Shown: piece by piece, positions 1-9,137 of the stretch
How positions within the stretch are numbered: position 1 is the stretch's first letter
Layout: each line of letters opens with the position of its first letter
Assembly (NCBI GenBank): GCA_964409335.1
Contig: CAYPCW010000003.1
Span: 17,822 to 81,821, forward strand
DNA from: JABMOW01 sp964409335
Lineage (GTDB): Bacteria > Fidelibacterota > Marinisomatia > SCGC-AAA003-L08 > JACNLC01
Direction: 5' to 3'
DNA: 64,000 nt
The notes under the pieces: generated by a model
Seen by the model: only the letters and a program-made list of their open reading frames with translations
The model's database searches: none
What the model was told of the DNA's origin: nothing
Translations under genes and position numbers: made by a program

Positions 1-387
1 AATTCCAGTGGCTGTAAGATGATATCTTCAAAAGCTTCTTCCCGTGACATTTTAAAAGAAATGCCCGGCAATTTTCTAATCGTTCTCGGTGATCAACGAG
101 GAGGCAGACATGGGGTAGATATCGATTTTTTCGGGAAAAAGGCACGATCACCCAAAGGGTTCTGTGTTTTTCACCTTAAAACCGGAATCCCTATCTTTTT
201 TACAACGGTCACTCTCGGTGATGATGGCCGGTACTTCATGAACATGGAAGAAATAAAGATAGACGCCGGGAATGCTAATATAGAAGAACAGATAAGAATC
301 ATCGATCAAAAGTACCATCACTTGCTGGAAACAGAAATCAAGCGCTATCCGGAACAATATTTCTGGTTTCACAGAAAGTGGTTGTAA
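1..387 (+). CDS. Lipid A acyltransferase (LpxL/HtrB family), C-terminal part
   Basis: The reading frame is open from the first base of the window, so this is the 3' end of a longer gene; the ATG at 19 is only an internal methionine. The residues resemble the C-terminal half of Kdo2-lipid A lauroyl/myristoyl acyltransferases: a GGRHGVDIDFFGK-like stretch followed by alternating core strands, and the ending YPEQYFWFHRKWL, which is close to the very typical YPxQYxWxHRRW ending of this family. The catalytic HxxxxD motif would lie upstream of the window. The enzyme would add a secondary acyl chain to lipid A at the inner membrane. It heads an operon of lipopolysaccharide genes, which agrees with this role. 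Which acyl chain it transfers cannot be told. Confidence 0.85.
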   Translation, partial: NSSGCKMISSKASSRDILKEMPGNFLIVLGDQRGGRHGVDIDFFGKKARSPKGFCVFHLKTGIPIFFTTVTLGDDGRYFMNMEEIKIDAGNANIEEQIRIIDQKYHHLLETEIKRYPEQYFWFHRKWL

Positions 388-436
388 AGTATTAATTTAA
401 CTCTGTTATTTTTTTTAATAATTATGCCATAAGAAA

Positions 437-1018
437 ATGATCTATCCCGCTAAAAAAGAATATTTGAATTTTGCATCTGAATTGGTGAAAGCCGGTGAAA
501 TTATTGTGTATCCCACAGATACTTTGTACGGGCTGGGCGTTGATGCCACTAATTCGGAATCCATCCGACAAATCAATATTCTGAAAGGGAGAAGCGAACC
601 ACTCAGTATCGTCGTTTCCGACCTGGATATGATCGATGAGTTTGCCATCATAGACCCGGAATTTTCAAACATCATTTCGACCTTCCTGCCTGGTCCGTTT
701 ACCTTTCTGTTGCGGAAGAAATCCTCCATATTGTCGTCTTTAGTCACCTTAGGTACGCAAATATTGGGTATCCGGATTCCAGATCATAATTTCCCCAGAA
801 ATATTGTCCGAAAAGTGGGCAAACCAATTATTACCACCAGCATCAACCGGCACGGGAAACAACCGCTGACTCAGGTGAGTCAGGTCGAAATTGATTTCCC
901 CGACCTGTCCATTTTTGAAGACCAAAAAGTCAGGGATTCTCTGGGTTCAACAATTATTGATCTGACAACATCCACCCCAAAAATTGTAAGACAGGGAGAC
1001 GGATCATTTTCTTTATGA
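437..1018 (+). CDS. tsaC: Threonylcarbamoyl-AMP synthase (TsaC/Sua5/YrdC family)
   Basis: A 193-residue single YrdC domain. It begins with the characteristic segment GEIIVYPTDTLYGLGVDA (residues 18-35), followed by a KGRSEPLSI segment that matches the KxR and SxN nucleotide-binding signature of the family, and later ITTSINRHGKQP. The family makes threonylcarbamoyl-AMP from threonine, bicarbonate and ATP for the t6A modification at position 37 of ANN-reading tRNAs. The length fits TsaC rather than the longer Sua5, which has an extra C-terminal domain. The stop codon overlaps the start of the next gene by four bases (ATGA), so it is co-transcribed with the lipid A exporter although its job is unrelated. 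A YciO-type paralogue of unknown function is the main alternative. Confidence 0.88.
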   Translation: MIYPAKKEYLNFASELVKAGEIIVYPTDTLYGLGVDATNSESIRQINILKGRSEPLSIVVSDLDMIDEFAIIDPEFSNIISTFLPGPFTFLLRKKSSILSSLVTLGTQILGIRIPDHNFPRNIVRKVGKPIITTSINRHGKQPLTQVSQVEIDFPDLSIFEDQKVRDSLGSTIIDLTTSTPKIVRQGDGSFSL

Positions 1019-2847
1019 GAACTTCCACAAAAGTATTTCAATACATCAAACCGTATAAGTTCATCCTCATTCTGTCGATCGTATCCTCGTTATTATATGC
1101 AATATTAAGTTCCTCTTCAATCTGGATGGTGGGGACGCTGATGGATAAAGTGATTTCTCCTCACCCCGCCGAAACAGTTAGTCCCGGTTCCCCGGAAGGA
1201 TTCACAAATGTGAATCAATCTCTCAAAGCGTGGAATCAGGTCCTCATCGGAGACGGGGCTCCTCGTGAGCAGCTATTACATCTGTGTTTGTGGCTTGTCG
1301 CCATTTTTATTTTAAAGAACATCTTTTTTTATCTGAACACAGTCTCTATTGCCTATGCACAGAATAAGATCATTCTCGATATCAGGGTACTCCTTTTTAA
1401 ACATCTTCACCAACTGCCCTTATCTTATTTCGAACGAAGTAAATCCGCAGAGTTGCAAACCATTATGATTCGGGATGTTGCCGCATTAAATGCATCACTG
1501 AGTCAGAGCCTTCAGAAATTAATTGTTGAACCGGTGAATATTCTCATTTTTATCGTTCTTTTGTTTATCATTGATATCCAATTGACCCTGATCGCCTTGA
1601 TTATGATCCCGATATCCGGGATTGTCATTACCAAACTTGGTCAGAGTATTCGCCGAAAATCGAAGCGTTCCAGCATTAAAATCGCAGGAATTTCAAATAT
1701 TTTGCAGGAGACTCTCTCAGGCATCCGGATCGTAAAATCATTTGCAATGGAAAAATTCGAAACCATAAGGTTTATTTCTGAAAATAAAAAATTTTTCACA
1801 TTATCTTTTCGCCATGCGAAAATGAGTCAGCTCAGTACACCAATTAACGAAATTATCGGAGTAACCATCGGCGTCATTTTATTGTGGACAGGCGGTTCTG
1901 CGGTACTGAGCGGACAAGGATTGAGCCACGACGATTTTATGCGTTTTATCCTGGTATTATTTGCGCTGCTCCAACCTGCACGTAAATTGGGGAATGTCTC
2001 TGCCCAAATCCAGACAGGATTGGCATCTGCAGACAGAATTTTTAATATCCTGGAGGTGCATCCCGCTATACAGGATAGCGATCAGGCAGAATCCATAAAA
2101 TCTTTTAATCACTCAATTCAATTCAAAGATGTGACATTTAAATATGACAGCGGGAACGGACCGTCCCTTCGTAATGTTTCGGTGACAATCAACAAAGGGG
2201 AAATAGTAGCGCTGGTGGGAAGAAGCGGTGCGGGGAAATCTACTTTTGTTGATCTGATCCCCCGGTTTTACGATGTGGCATCCGGCCAAATTTGCCTGGA
2301 CGACAGGGATATCCGCCTGATCAGCCTTCGCTCTCTCAGATCGATTTTAGGTATCGTTATGCAGGATACTTTTTTATTTAACGACACGATCGCCAACAAT
2401 ATTTCCTATGGCAAACCCGATTGTTCACAGGATGAATTGATCCAGGCGACCATCGCAGCAAACGCTTTGGAATTTATCGAAAAACTGCCTGATGGATTTG
2501 AAACCGTCGTTGGTGAAAAAGGGACGCTTTTATCAGGGGGGCAGCGTCAGCGAATTTCCATCGCCAGGGCAATTTTAAAAAACCCACCCATTCTCATATT
2601 TGATGAAGCCACTTCGGCGTTGGATACGGAATCAGAGCAGAAAGTTCAGGAGGCCATCGACAGACTGGTGATCAACAAAACGGTCATCGTGATCGCACAC
2701 AGATTATCGACCATTCGAAGGGCAGATAAGATCATTGTTTTTGATCAGGGCCGGATTATCGAAACCGGAACACATGATAATCTTATGGGATATAAAAGCA
2801 CCTACAGACAGTTTTACGATATCCAGTTTGGCCGGGAAGAAGCATGA
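1015..2847 (+). CDS. msbA: ABC transporter, MsbA-type lipid A flippase (fused permease-ATPase)
   Basis: 610 residues. The N-terminal half has about six membrane-spanning stretches (from residue ~15 to ~320) of the ABC exporter type I fold. The C-terminal half (~365-605) is an ATPase with Walker A GRSGAGKST, Q-loop GIVMQDTF, signature LSGGQRQR, Walker B ILIFDEATSALD and the H-loop IAHRLST. All catalytic elements are present, so this half-transporter should act as a homodimer. Within a lipopolysaccharide operon, directly after a lipid A acyltransferase, flipping of lipid A-core across the inner membrane is the likely job. A less usual feature is a long hydrophilic insertion between the first two membrane helices (around residues 48-83). 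It overlaps the genes on both sides by ATGA. Confidence 0.88.
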   Translation: MRTSTKVFQYIKPYKFILILSIVSSLLYAILSSSSIWMVGTLMDKVISPHPAETVSPGSPEGFTNVNQSLKAWNQVLIGDGAPREQLLHLCLWLVAIFILKNIFFYLNTVSIAYAQNKIILDIRVLLFKHLHQLPLSYFERSKSAELQTIMIRDVAALNASLSQSLQKLIVEPVNILIFIVLLFIIDIQLTLIALIMIPISGIVITKLGQSIRRKSKRSSIKIAGISNILQETLSGIRIVKSFAMEKFETIRFISENKKFFTLSFRHAKMSQLSTPINEIIGVTIGVILLWTGGSAVLSGQGLSHDDFMRFILVLFALLQPARKLGNVSAQIQTGLASADRIFNILEVHPAIQDSDQAESIKSFNHSIQFKDVTFKYDSGNGPSLRNVSVTINKGEIVALVGRSGAGKSTFVDLIPRFYDVASGQICLDDRDIRLISLRSLRSILGIVMQDTFLFNDTIANNISYGKPDCSQDELIQATIAANALEFIEKLPDGFETVVGEKGTLLSGGQRQRISIARAILKNPPILIFDEATSALDTESEQKVQEAIDRLVINKTVIVIAHRLSTIRRADKIIVFDQGRIIETGTHDNLMGYKSTYRQFYDIQFGREEA

Positions 2848-3527
2848 CCTGTGCCGTCATTGTAGCCGGCGGTGAGGGTACGCGTATCCAGAGTCAAATT
2901 CCAAAACAATATTTGACCATCAATGGGCGACAGGTCCTATCCTTTTCGGTGGATACATTTCTCGAACATCCTATGATCAATAAGGTTATATTAGTTGTAT
3001 CTCTACATTATGCCCGACAGGTAAAAAAAAATTATCCCGGTTGCCATGTGGTATTAGGTGGCAAGACAAGGCAGGCTTCCTCTACCAATGGTGTAAACGC
3101 CGTACCACCCGGTACTGAAAAAGTGCTCGTTCACGATGCTGCACGACCCTTTGTCACCCATCAAATGATCACAGAGTGTGTAGAAAGTCTGGATGAATGT
3201 GACGGGGCAGTACCAATCTTGACGCCAGATAATACTATGATTATGCTCAACAATGGAACACTGGCATATTTAGACCGGCAGAAAGTAAAAGCAGTACAGA
3301 CCCCCCAGGGATTCAGGAACGGAATATTGACAAAAGCTCAACGATCGGGATTTGAAACCACTGATGAACTTGGGCTGGTTCTATTATCGAGCCCTAAAGC
3401 CAAAATTCATCTGTTTGCCGGCGATGATCGTAATTTTAAAATTACTACGCCCTTAAACCTTGAACTTGCATCCATCATGGCTACCCAGTGGAATAGCCGA
3501 GAAAATTTTCAGGATCTAAAATATTAA
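2844..3527 (+). CDS. ispD: 2-C-methyl-D-erythritol 4-phosphate cytidylyltransferase
   Basis: 227 residues, the usual IspD size. The nucleotide-binding loop AVIVAGGEGTRIQSQIPKQY is at the N terminus (G-rich loop, then the conserved Arg and Lys), the VLVHDAARPFV motif is around residue 96-106, and AVQTPQGF around residue 150. This is the third step of the MEP isoprenoid pathway (CTP + MEP to CDP-ME) in the cytoplasm. The pathway partner Dxr (IspC) is also in this window at 12692-13843. TarI-type ribitol-phosphate cytidylyltransferases have the same motifs, and given the surface-polysaccharide setting that alternative cannot be wholly excluded. Start ATG overlaps the msbA stop. Confidence 0.85.
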   Translation: MTCAVIVAGGEGTRIQSQIPKQYLTINGRQVLSFSVDTFLEHPMINKVILVVSLHYARQVKKNYPGCHVVLGGKTRQASSTNGVNAVPPGTEKVLVHDAARPFVTHQMITECVESLDECDGAVPILTPDNTMIMLNNGTLAYLDRQKVKAVQTPQGFRNGILTKAQRSGFETTDELGLVLLSSPKAKIHLFAGDDRNFKITTPLNLELASIMATQWNSRENFQDLKY

Positions 3528-3574
3528 TATTCTTAATTCCATCTTAATCCTATAGGTTCGGAAACAATGAAATC

Positions 3575-4633
3575 ATGAAAATATTTTTTTTAATGAAATA
3601 CGACAGTTTTGTCACCACTTTAACACCGGTGATCAGGCATATTATATCACTTGGAATTGAACCGGAAGTTGCCCTTCTGGTTCTGCCCGGTAAAAATTGG
3701 GTAACCTCAAAAGTTACCAATCAATTGGAAGGCATTTCCTATGAAATTCTGACCCGAAAACAGGTCCGTTCCCGGGCAAAAAGACATTATGATGTTGCGG
3801 TTATAGGAACCGTGGGTGGCAGATCATTACACCGGTTTATCCGTAAATTCAGGAAAGAATCTCCCGCTACCCGAATCATCACCGGATATGCGGGAATGCT
3901 GCTGAACAACAATTATCGTGGTTTTTTACATGGTTTACGGGGGAGGTTGGGGTCGAATATTATTTGGACGCCGGGTGAAACATCGAGACAAAAGGTATTA
4001 TCCTCGGGACTTATTCGTCAGGGTGAACGGGTGATGACGTCAGGCATCCCCCGGTTTGATAACCTTTTCAAATTATCCATGACATGGGCAAATAACAGGG
4101 ACCGGACGCAAATCCTTTTCATCGAACAACCTACATTCCCGAAAAGGAAACACGACCGATTCAAACTCGCAAAATTTTTATGTGATTTGGCACGTGTGGA
4201 ATCAGAGTGTACCGTGGTGTTAAAGCCCAGGTTCTCAAAACGGATACCGCACACCCACGCTCCAAAACATTTAATGCAGGAAATGATTGAAACCATGCCC
4301 GATACTCCCGCAAACCTGGTCGTTTCATACGAACATTTATATGATCATTTACCACAAACAAAATATGCAATAAGTATCAGTTCTACCGGTGCGGTTGAAT
4401 CCATGCTCGTCGGTATCGATACTTTTTTTATCCATGATTTTTGCGGAAAGAAGAATAAGTACGGATCGAATGATTTTAAAGATGCAGGGAGTGTGGTGTC
4501 AATGGATCGGTTATTAAAACAGGAGAGGTCCGATGTAAATCTGGATTTTGCAAGGTCTATATTTCGTTTTGACGGTCTAAACACAGAACGGCTGGCGAAT
4601 TTGGTGCTGTACAATCAAATGGAAAAACCATGA
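3575..4633 (+). CDS. Putative glycosyltransferase of the sialic acid cluster
   Basis: 352 residues, not firmly recognised. It starts MKIFFLMKYDSFVTTLTPVI, like a GT-B type Rossmann domain, has a central strand-turn region with ITGYAGMLLNNNY and IWTPGETSRQKVL, then a second Rossmann-like half beginning ILFIEQPTFPKRK and the motif ISISSTGAVESMLVGIDTFFI. An S-S-T-x-x-x-E-x-M-x-x-G stretch at this place is typical of sugar-nucleotide-binding C-terminal domains in CDP-glycerol transferase-like and polysialyltransferase-like enzymes. It has no signal peptide or membrane span, so it should act on the cytoplasmic side. It resembles what I recall as the DUF6716 family of putative glycosyltransferases, but I cannot confirm this. 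It lies next to the sialyltransferase gene and probably modifies the same glycan. Confidence 0.55.
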   Translation: MKIFFLMKYDSFVTTLTPVIRHIISLGIEPEVALLVLPGKNWVTSKVTNQLEGISYEILTRKQVRSRAKRHYDVAVIGTVGGRSLHRFIRKFRKESPATRIITGYAGMLLNNNYRGFLHGLRGRLGSNIIWTPGETSRQKVLSSGLIRQGERVMTSGIPRFDNLFKLSMTWANNRDRTQILFIEQPTFPKRKHDRFKLAKFLCDLARVESECTVVLKPRFSKRIPHTHAPKHLMQEMIETMPDTPANLVVSYEHLYDHLPQTKYAISISSTGAVESMLVGIDTFFIHDFCGKKNKYGSNDFKDAGSVVSMDRLLKQERSDVNLDFARSIFRFDGLNTERLANLVLYNQMEKP

Positions 4634-4726
4634 CGAAAAAAGTCATTATTTTCAGATCAATATTATGTTTGATGTCTATGCGTTTACACGTTTAAACAAT
4701 GTACCCGTTGAGTTAGAATAATTGCT

Positions 4727-5326
4727 GTGTCATCGCATTCGATACTCATTATAGGTAATGGACAATCGGTTATGAACCATCAAATGGGTTCTGTAATTGA
4801 TACATTTACAACGGTAGGGAGGATCAATAATTACTCCACATCAGGGTTTGAGAATTATGTCGGATCCAAAACTCAAATCTGGTTTAACGGCGCCAATCAG
4901 AATCTGAAAAAGAGAGTTCAGATTCCCGAACGTGTCGTGGTCTTTATCCCGGCCGAAATTCTTTGGCGGAAGGGAGAATCCATTCATGAGCGAATCACCA
5001 GACGGTTAGGTATTCCCCGGTCGCGGTATGAGTTGACGAGCCTGAAAGACATGGAAGTCCTGGAACAGAAGTGCGGTATTTTACGTCCGACCACGGGTAC
5101 CGCATCTATTTTGTGGGCGATAGGTCAGTTTGAGGAGGTGATCATCTATGGATTCGATTTTTTCATAGACTCAAAAGCACATTACAATGATCGAAAGTGG
5201 ATGAACTGGCTCATCCAAAAAGGAGTGTTAACAAAGGGGAGGAAACACGACATGACATCAGAAAAAATATTTATTGAATCTCTTCTTATCGAAGGTAAAA
5301 TCAAGAGGTTATCCACCCATGAATGA
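4727..5326 (+). CDS. GT29-type sialyltransferase (animal-like sialylmotifs)
   Basis: 199 residues starting at GTG (GTG TCA TCG). The N terminus has the sialylmotif L pattern: IGNGQSVMNHQMGSVID, then GRINNY, then GFENYVGSKT, matching the GN-x-G-x-ID ... R-x-N ... GFE-x-VGSKT order of animal sialyltransferases. A motif S equivalent follows near residue 125 (RPTTGTASILWAI ... IIYGFDFF), then AHYNDRKW (motif III place) and HDMTSEK (the H-x4-E of motif VS). All elements occur in the GT29 order. The protein lacks a membrane anchor and is just the catalytic domain. It would transfer sialic acid from CMP-sialate to a glycan acceptor. The next gene, overlapping by 8 bases, encodes the CMP-sialate synthetase that would supply the donor. 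The family call is by motif only. Confidence 0.8.
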   Translation: MSSHSILIIGNGQSVMNHQMGSVIDTFTTVGRINNYSTSGFENYVGSKTQIWFNGANQNLKKRVQIPERVVVFIPAEILWRKGESIHERITRRLGIPRSRYELTSLKDMEVLEQKCGILRPTTGTASILWAIGQFEEVIIYGFDFFIDSKAHYNDRKWMNWLIQKGVLTKGRKHDMTSEKIFIESLLIEGKIKRLSTHE

Positions 5327-6008
5327 GATTTTTGCCTTCATTCCTGCCCGCGGTGGCAGTAAAGGAATTCCGCATAAAAATATCAAGCCCTTTGCCGGTA
5401 AACCCCTGATCGTGCATACCATAGAAAATGCCCTGAATACCCCTCAGGTTGACAAGGTATATGTCTCGACAGAAGATGCCCAAATTACGTCGGTTGCAAA
5501 ACAAGCCGGCGCTAAAGCCGTGATTCGCCCGACCGAAATTTCCGGGGATACTGCATCGACCGAATCCGCAATTCACCATTTTTTAGACACACTCAGGGCG
5601 GATGATATCTTTCCGGACATTATCGTGCTCATGCAAGCTACCAGCCCCTATCGCCCGGAAGATGCCCTTGCAAAAGCAATTGATCATTTTATCCTCAACC
5701 GCCTGGACTCTCTTCTCACTCTGACACCAACTCACCACTTTTTCTGGACCATAGAGAATGATTTAGCCCTTCCGGATTATGATTATTTGAATCGCCCGCG
5801 CAGACAGGATATGAATCCACGGGATATCCGCTATACCGAAAACGGATCCTTTTATATTTTCACACGTCAGTCGTTTCTGAAGTCCGGTAACCGGTTGGGA
5901 GGGAAAATCGGATATTTTCTGCTGCCTGAAAAATACAGTTTTCAAATCGATACCGAGTTGGATTTTACCTTTTTAGAAAATATTTATCGGGAAAATGAGG
6001 GTAAATGA
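5319..6008 (+). CDS. neuA: CMP-N-acylneuraminate cytidylyltransferase
   Basis: I place the start at the ATG at 5319, which has an AAGAGG ribosome binding site about ten bases upstream; the frame is open a little further upstream but those codons overlap the previous gene. The 229-residue product begins MNEIFAFIPARGGSKGIPHKN, the canonical CTP-binding loop of CMP-sialate synthetases (RGGSKGIPxKN), and has the later motifs LMQATSPYR and DIRYTENGSFYIF, and Asp residues near the end (FQIDTELDF) in the place of the metal ligands. It activates a nonulosonic acid to the CMP sugar in the cytoplasm. It contains no C-terminal phosphatase-like domain; a separate KdsC-like protein is encoded at 9138-9632. 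Legionaminate or pseudaminate activation are alternatives. Overlaps the next gene by ATGA. Confidence 0.87.
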   Translation: MNEIFAFIPARGGSKGIPHKNIKPFAGKPLIVHTIENALNTPQVDKVYVSTEDAQITSVAKQAGAKAVIRPTEISGDTASTESAIHHFLDTLRADDIFPDIIVLMQATSPYRPEDALAKAIDHFILNRLDSLLTLTPTHHFFWTIENDLALPDYDYLNRPRRQDMNPRDIRYTENGSFYIFTRQSFLKSGNRLGGKIGYFLLPEKYSFQIDTELDFTFLENIYRENEGK

Positions 6009-8038
6009 CCCTTTTCCGGTTGCGACCCTTTCATCCGTTGTTCACATTTTTCCCCAGTGCATTTCTCGCAGGTAGCTTGTCATTTATTTATTTTATTTTT
6101 GTCAACCTGATTTGGAGAATCGTTTTTTTATGTGTCCAGGGTGACGCTTTAGATGTCCACCATGGATGGCTCCTGATAAAAGCGGTATTTTTAGGACTAA
6201 GGCTGGATGGTGTGATTGCCGGCTATCTCACTCTCCCCGTTTTCATTACCGCCTTTCTCCCCATTATCGGATGGAAGAGCAAAACGTATCAGTCCATCTA
6301 TACGGTCTATAATATTGTGTGTGAATTTCTGATCTCATTTATTCATCTGTTTGATCTTGAATTCTTTAAAGAATTTGGAATGCATGTTAATTTTCTCATC
6401 CTTCATCAGACGGGGAATGAAACCGAGCTATGGTCATATCTGACTTCCCAGTACCCTCTTGTAAAATATGTGATCATTCTTATTTTTATCACCATTTTTT
6501 TCGGGTGGATATTTATCCGGCTCATGTCTTATATCCGAAACACCAAAGCGGTCCGACCCATTCTGCAGTTTGCAGCGTTCATTTTTCTTTTTTCAGGGTT
6601 GGCTCTGGCGTGCCGGGGCGGTTGGCAGGAACGTCCTGTTGACTGGGGATATGCGATTTTCAGCGATAATATGCTGGCAAATCAGACTGCCCTGAACAGC
6701 ATATTTTTCTTCGGGCGATCCATCGTAGAATTATCCTCTGAAGACAGATTGACAAAATTATTATCTGTATATCCCATGGACGAGGCTAAACAAACCACAT
6801 ACGAACTGATTCGTCGCGGCGCTCACTTACAAACCAGGAACCCTGACTTACCGAAACACCCTCGCTTTAACGTGGTCATTGTCATACTCGAATCCTTTAC
6901 CGGAGCCCTGTGTGGTTTCCTTAATCCTCAACTGGAAATCGATGTAACACCCCATTTTGACGATTTATCGGCGCAGGGTATTTCTTTTTCACGCTGTTAT
7001 ACGAACGGACAGCGGTCTGCTCACGGGATCAGTTCCATTGTAACGGGACGTCCCTCACTTCCCGGACTGCCCCTCATATATAAGGTCGAAGCTATGTCTG
7101 GCATTCCCACAATCGGAAGCATTCTTCAATCACAGGGATATTCGACTACATACTATTATGGTGGGGATGCCAACTATGATAATATGAGCGGATTTTTAAA
7201 ATTAAATGGATTCGCTAACATTCTGGACCAACGCCATCTGCCTGCAGAATCCGAAGGGACGTCGTGGGGAAAATTTGACCACTATCTTTTCAAAATGGCG
7301 AAGGAAGATATGGACCAAATCACTCCCCCCTTTTTATCCGTGCTGTTCACGACAACGAACCACCAACCCTGGAGTGTACCTGCAGAATATGATTCTCATA
7401 TCCCGCAATTTGCAGAAGCTCCCTTTCATCGTCAGAAGACAGCCCGGTCGATGGCATACGTCGATCAGGTCATCCACGAATTTTTGTTGGATGCTTCATC
7501 CAGCGACTGGTTTTCGAGTACCATTTTTGTTTTTACTGCCGACCACGGACTGTGGGTAAACCACGATGACTTTGATGATCCGGTCAATGCCAGAATCCCC
7601 CTGGTGATCTATAACCCATGGATAATCCCACAGGGCAGATCCATCAATACGGTAACCAGTCAGGCGGACATCCTTCCTATTTTATTGTCATTGCTGGATT
7701 TGGATGATTCCGCCCCCCCGCTGTGGGGTAAAAATACGCTGGCGTCCGCAGACGGATTCGCATGCCGGGTGGTCAATGACCAGATTTATTGGTATGAAGA
7801 TGATTATCAATACAAGGAGATACTCGATCAGAAAAAGGAGTGCTTTCGCATTTTACCCGATGGAAACCGATTTATTGAAACGGACATAAATATCCAGAAT
7901 ACTCTCGAAAAACATTGTAGGAGCTATTTGCAAACCGCCTATTTTTCATTGAAGGAGAAAAATGTTATCGGGCAATCCACCCAACCTCAAAATGGCATGA
8001 ACGTCGTAAATTTGAATCATAATTCTGATAAACAATAA
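6005..8038 (+). CDS. LtaS-like membrane phospho-alcohol transferase (alkaline phosphatase/sulfatase superfamily)
   Basis: 677 residues. Five hydrophobic stretches span roughly residues 15-210, followed by a large extracytoplasmic catalytic domain. The catalytic domain begins NVVIVILESFTG (metal-binding Glu), has the nucleophile region NGQRSAHGISSIVTGRPS with Ser338 in the nucleophile position, and TADHGLW (DHG metal ligands). This is the LTA synthase family of the alkaline phosphatase superfamily. Members in Gram-negative bacteria move phosphoglycerol or phosphoethanolamine from a phospholipid to a glycan. Its place between neuA and neuB suggests it decorates the same lipopolysaccharide or capsule. 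The nature of the transferred group cannot be read from the sequence. Starts inside the ATGA shared with neuA. Confidence 0.8.
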   Translation: MTLFRLRPFHPLFTFFPSAFLAGSLSFIYFIFVNLIWRIVFLCVQGDALDVHHGWLLIKAVFLGLRLDGVIAGYLTLPVFITAFLPIIGWKSKTYQSIYTVYNIVCEFLISFIHLFDLEFFKEFGMHVNFLILHQTGNETELWSYLTSQYPLVKYVIILIFITIFFGWIFIRLMSYIRNTKAVRPILQFAAFIFLFSGLALACRGGWQERPVDWGYAIFSDNMLANQTALNSIFFFGRSIVELSSEDRLTKLLSVYPMDEAKQTTYELIRRGAHLQTRNPDLPKHPRFNVVIVILESFTGALCGFLNPQLEIDVTPHFDDLSAQGISFSRCYTNGQRSAHGISSIVTGRPSLPGLPLIYKVEAMSGIPTIGSILQSQGYSTTYYYGGDANYDNMSGFLKLNGFANILDQRHLPAESEGTSWGKFDHYLFKMAKEDMDQITPPFLSVLFTTTNHQPWSVPAEYDSHIPQFAEAPFHRQKTARSMAYVDQVIHEFLLDASSSDWFSSTIFVFTADHGLWVNHDDFDDPVNARIPLVIYNPWIIPQGRSINTVTSQADILPILLSLLDLDDSAPPLWGKNTLASADGFACRVVNDQIYWYEDDYQYKEILDQKKECFRILPDGNRFIETDINIQNTLEKHCRSYLQTAYFSLKEKNVIGQSTQPQNGMNVVNLNHNSDKQ

Positions 8039-8047
8039 GGAACCTGA

Positions 8048-9097
8048 ATGAGCGTACTAACCATAGGAAACCGGGAAGTTGGCGGGGATAATCCGACTCT
8101 GATCATCGCCGAGATCGGTATTAATCATCAGGGGGATGTAAAAATTGCCCGGCAATTAATCGACAAAGCAAAAGACTGTGATGCGGATGTGGTCAAATTC
8201 CAAAAACGGACGGTCGACCGGATATTGACGAAAAGCGGGTTGGACGCTGCCTATGATAACCGGAATAGTTTCGGCGCTACCTATGGCGAACACAAACGAG
8301 CCCTGGAATTGTCTGAAAAAGATTACCGTAACCTTAAAAAGTATGCCGAGATGAACGGATTGATTTTCTGTGCATCTGGATGGGATGAAGAAAGTATTGA
8401 TTTTTTAAACGATCTGGGAGTGTTATTTTTTAAAATGGCATCGGCTGACCTGACGAATCTCCCATTACTGGAACATACGGCGAAAAAAGGAATACCCATG
8501 GTTTTATCCACCGGTATGGCCGATTTTCCCATGGTCAGGGCTGCTTATGACCTCGTGTCCCGGTTTAATGATCAGATTGGTATTTTGCAGTGTACTTCTA
8601 CCTATCCATCCAACTTTAATGAAATTCATCTAAATGTTTTGCAGACGTACCGAAAAGAATTCCCACAAGCTGTGATCGGATATTCAGGACATGAACTTGG
8701 GATCGCTCTGCCCCCGGTGGCAGTTGCTCTCGGCGCCCGGATCATTGAACGCCACTTCACCCTGGATCGAACCATGAAAGGGGGAGATCATGCCGCATCT
8801 TTGGAACCTCAGGGTTTCTCAAAAATGGTTCGGGATATCCGCCATACCGAACAGGCATTGGGGAGTTTTGTGAAAAAAGTGCAGGAGTCCGAATTACCCG
8901 TATTTAAAAAGTTAGCCAAAAGCATTGTGACAACGGTTGAACTTTCCCCCTGTACAGAAATAACCGCTGAAATGCTCACCACAAAAGGACCCGGTACCGG
9001 GATTTCACCCATGCGGATAAACGACGTGATTGGGAAAAAAACAAAACATCACATTCCTGAAGATACGGTGATCAATGAGGATGACCTGATCTGGTGA
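8048..9097 (+). CDS. neuB: Sialic acid (N-acylneuraminate) synthase with SAF domain
   Basis: 349 residues with ATG and an AAGGAA site eight bases upstream. The NeuB barrel covers about residues 15-270: IIAEIGINHQGD, VVKFQKRTVD, FFKMASADLTNLP, STGM, LQCTSTYP, GYSGHELGIA and ERHFTLDRTMKGGDHAASLEP. The last 65 residues are the SAF (antifreeze-like) domain (KSIVTTVEL ... GPGTGISPM ... IGKK). The enzyme joins phosphoenolpyruvate to an N-acylmannosamine. It carries the insertion FGATYGEHKRALE near residue 76, which resembles the WGKTYGEHKRHLE segment of animal 9-phosphate synthases (NANS) more than the E. coli K1 enzyme. With the phosphatase gene just downstream this hints at a sialate 9-phosphate route, which is inference. 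Confidence 0.88.
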   Translation: MSVLTIGNREVGGDNPTLIIAEIGINHQGDVKIARQLIDKAKDCDADVVKFQKRTVDRILTKSGLDAAYDNRNSFGATYGEHKRALELSEKDYRNLKKYAEMNGLIFCASGWDEESIDFLNDLGVLFFKMASADLTNLPLLEHTAKKGIPMVLSTGMADFPMVRAAYDLVSRFNDQIGILQCTSTYPSNFNEIHLNVLQTYRKEFPQAVIGYSGHELGIALPPVAVALGARIIERHFTLDRTMKGGDHAASLEPQGFSKMVRDIRHTEQALGSFVKKVQESELPVFKKLAKSIVTTVELSPCTEITAEMLTTKGPGTGISPMRINDVIGKKTKHHIPEDTVINEDDLIW

Positions 9098-9137
9098 TCT
9101 CTTTATTTCAACGGAATTTACTCATCCGGATTTACCT

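Noticed and set aside
4630..4695. Short ORF starting MTKKVIIF in the ATGA overlap after the glycosyltransferase gene (21 codons)
   Set aside because: Too short, ends at TAA, no recognisable domain; could be a gene remnant but there is no support beyond the start.
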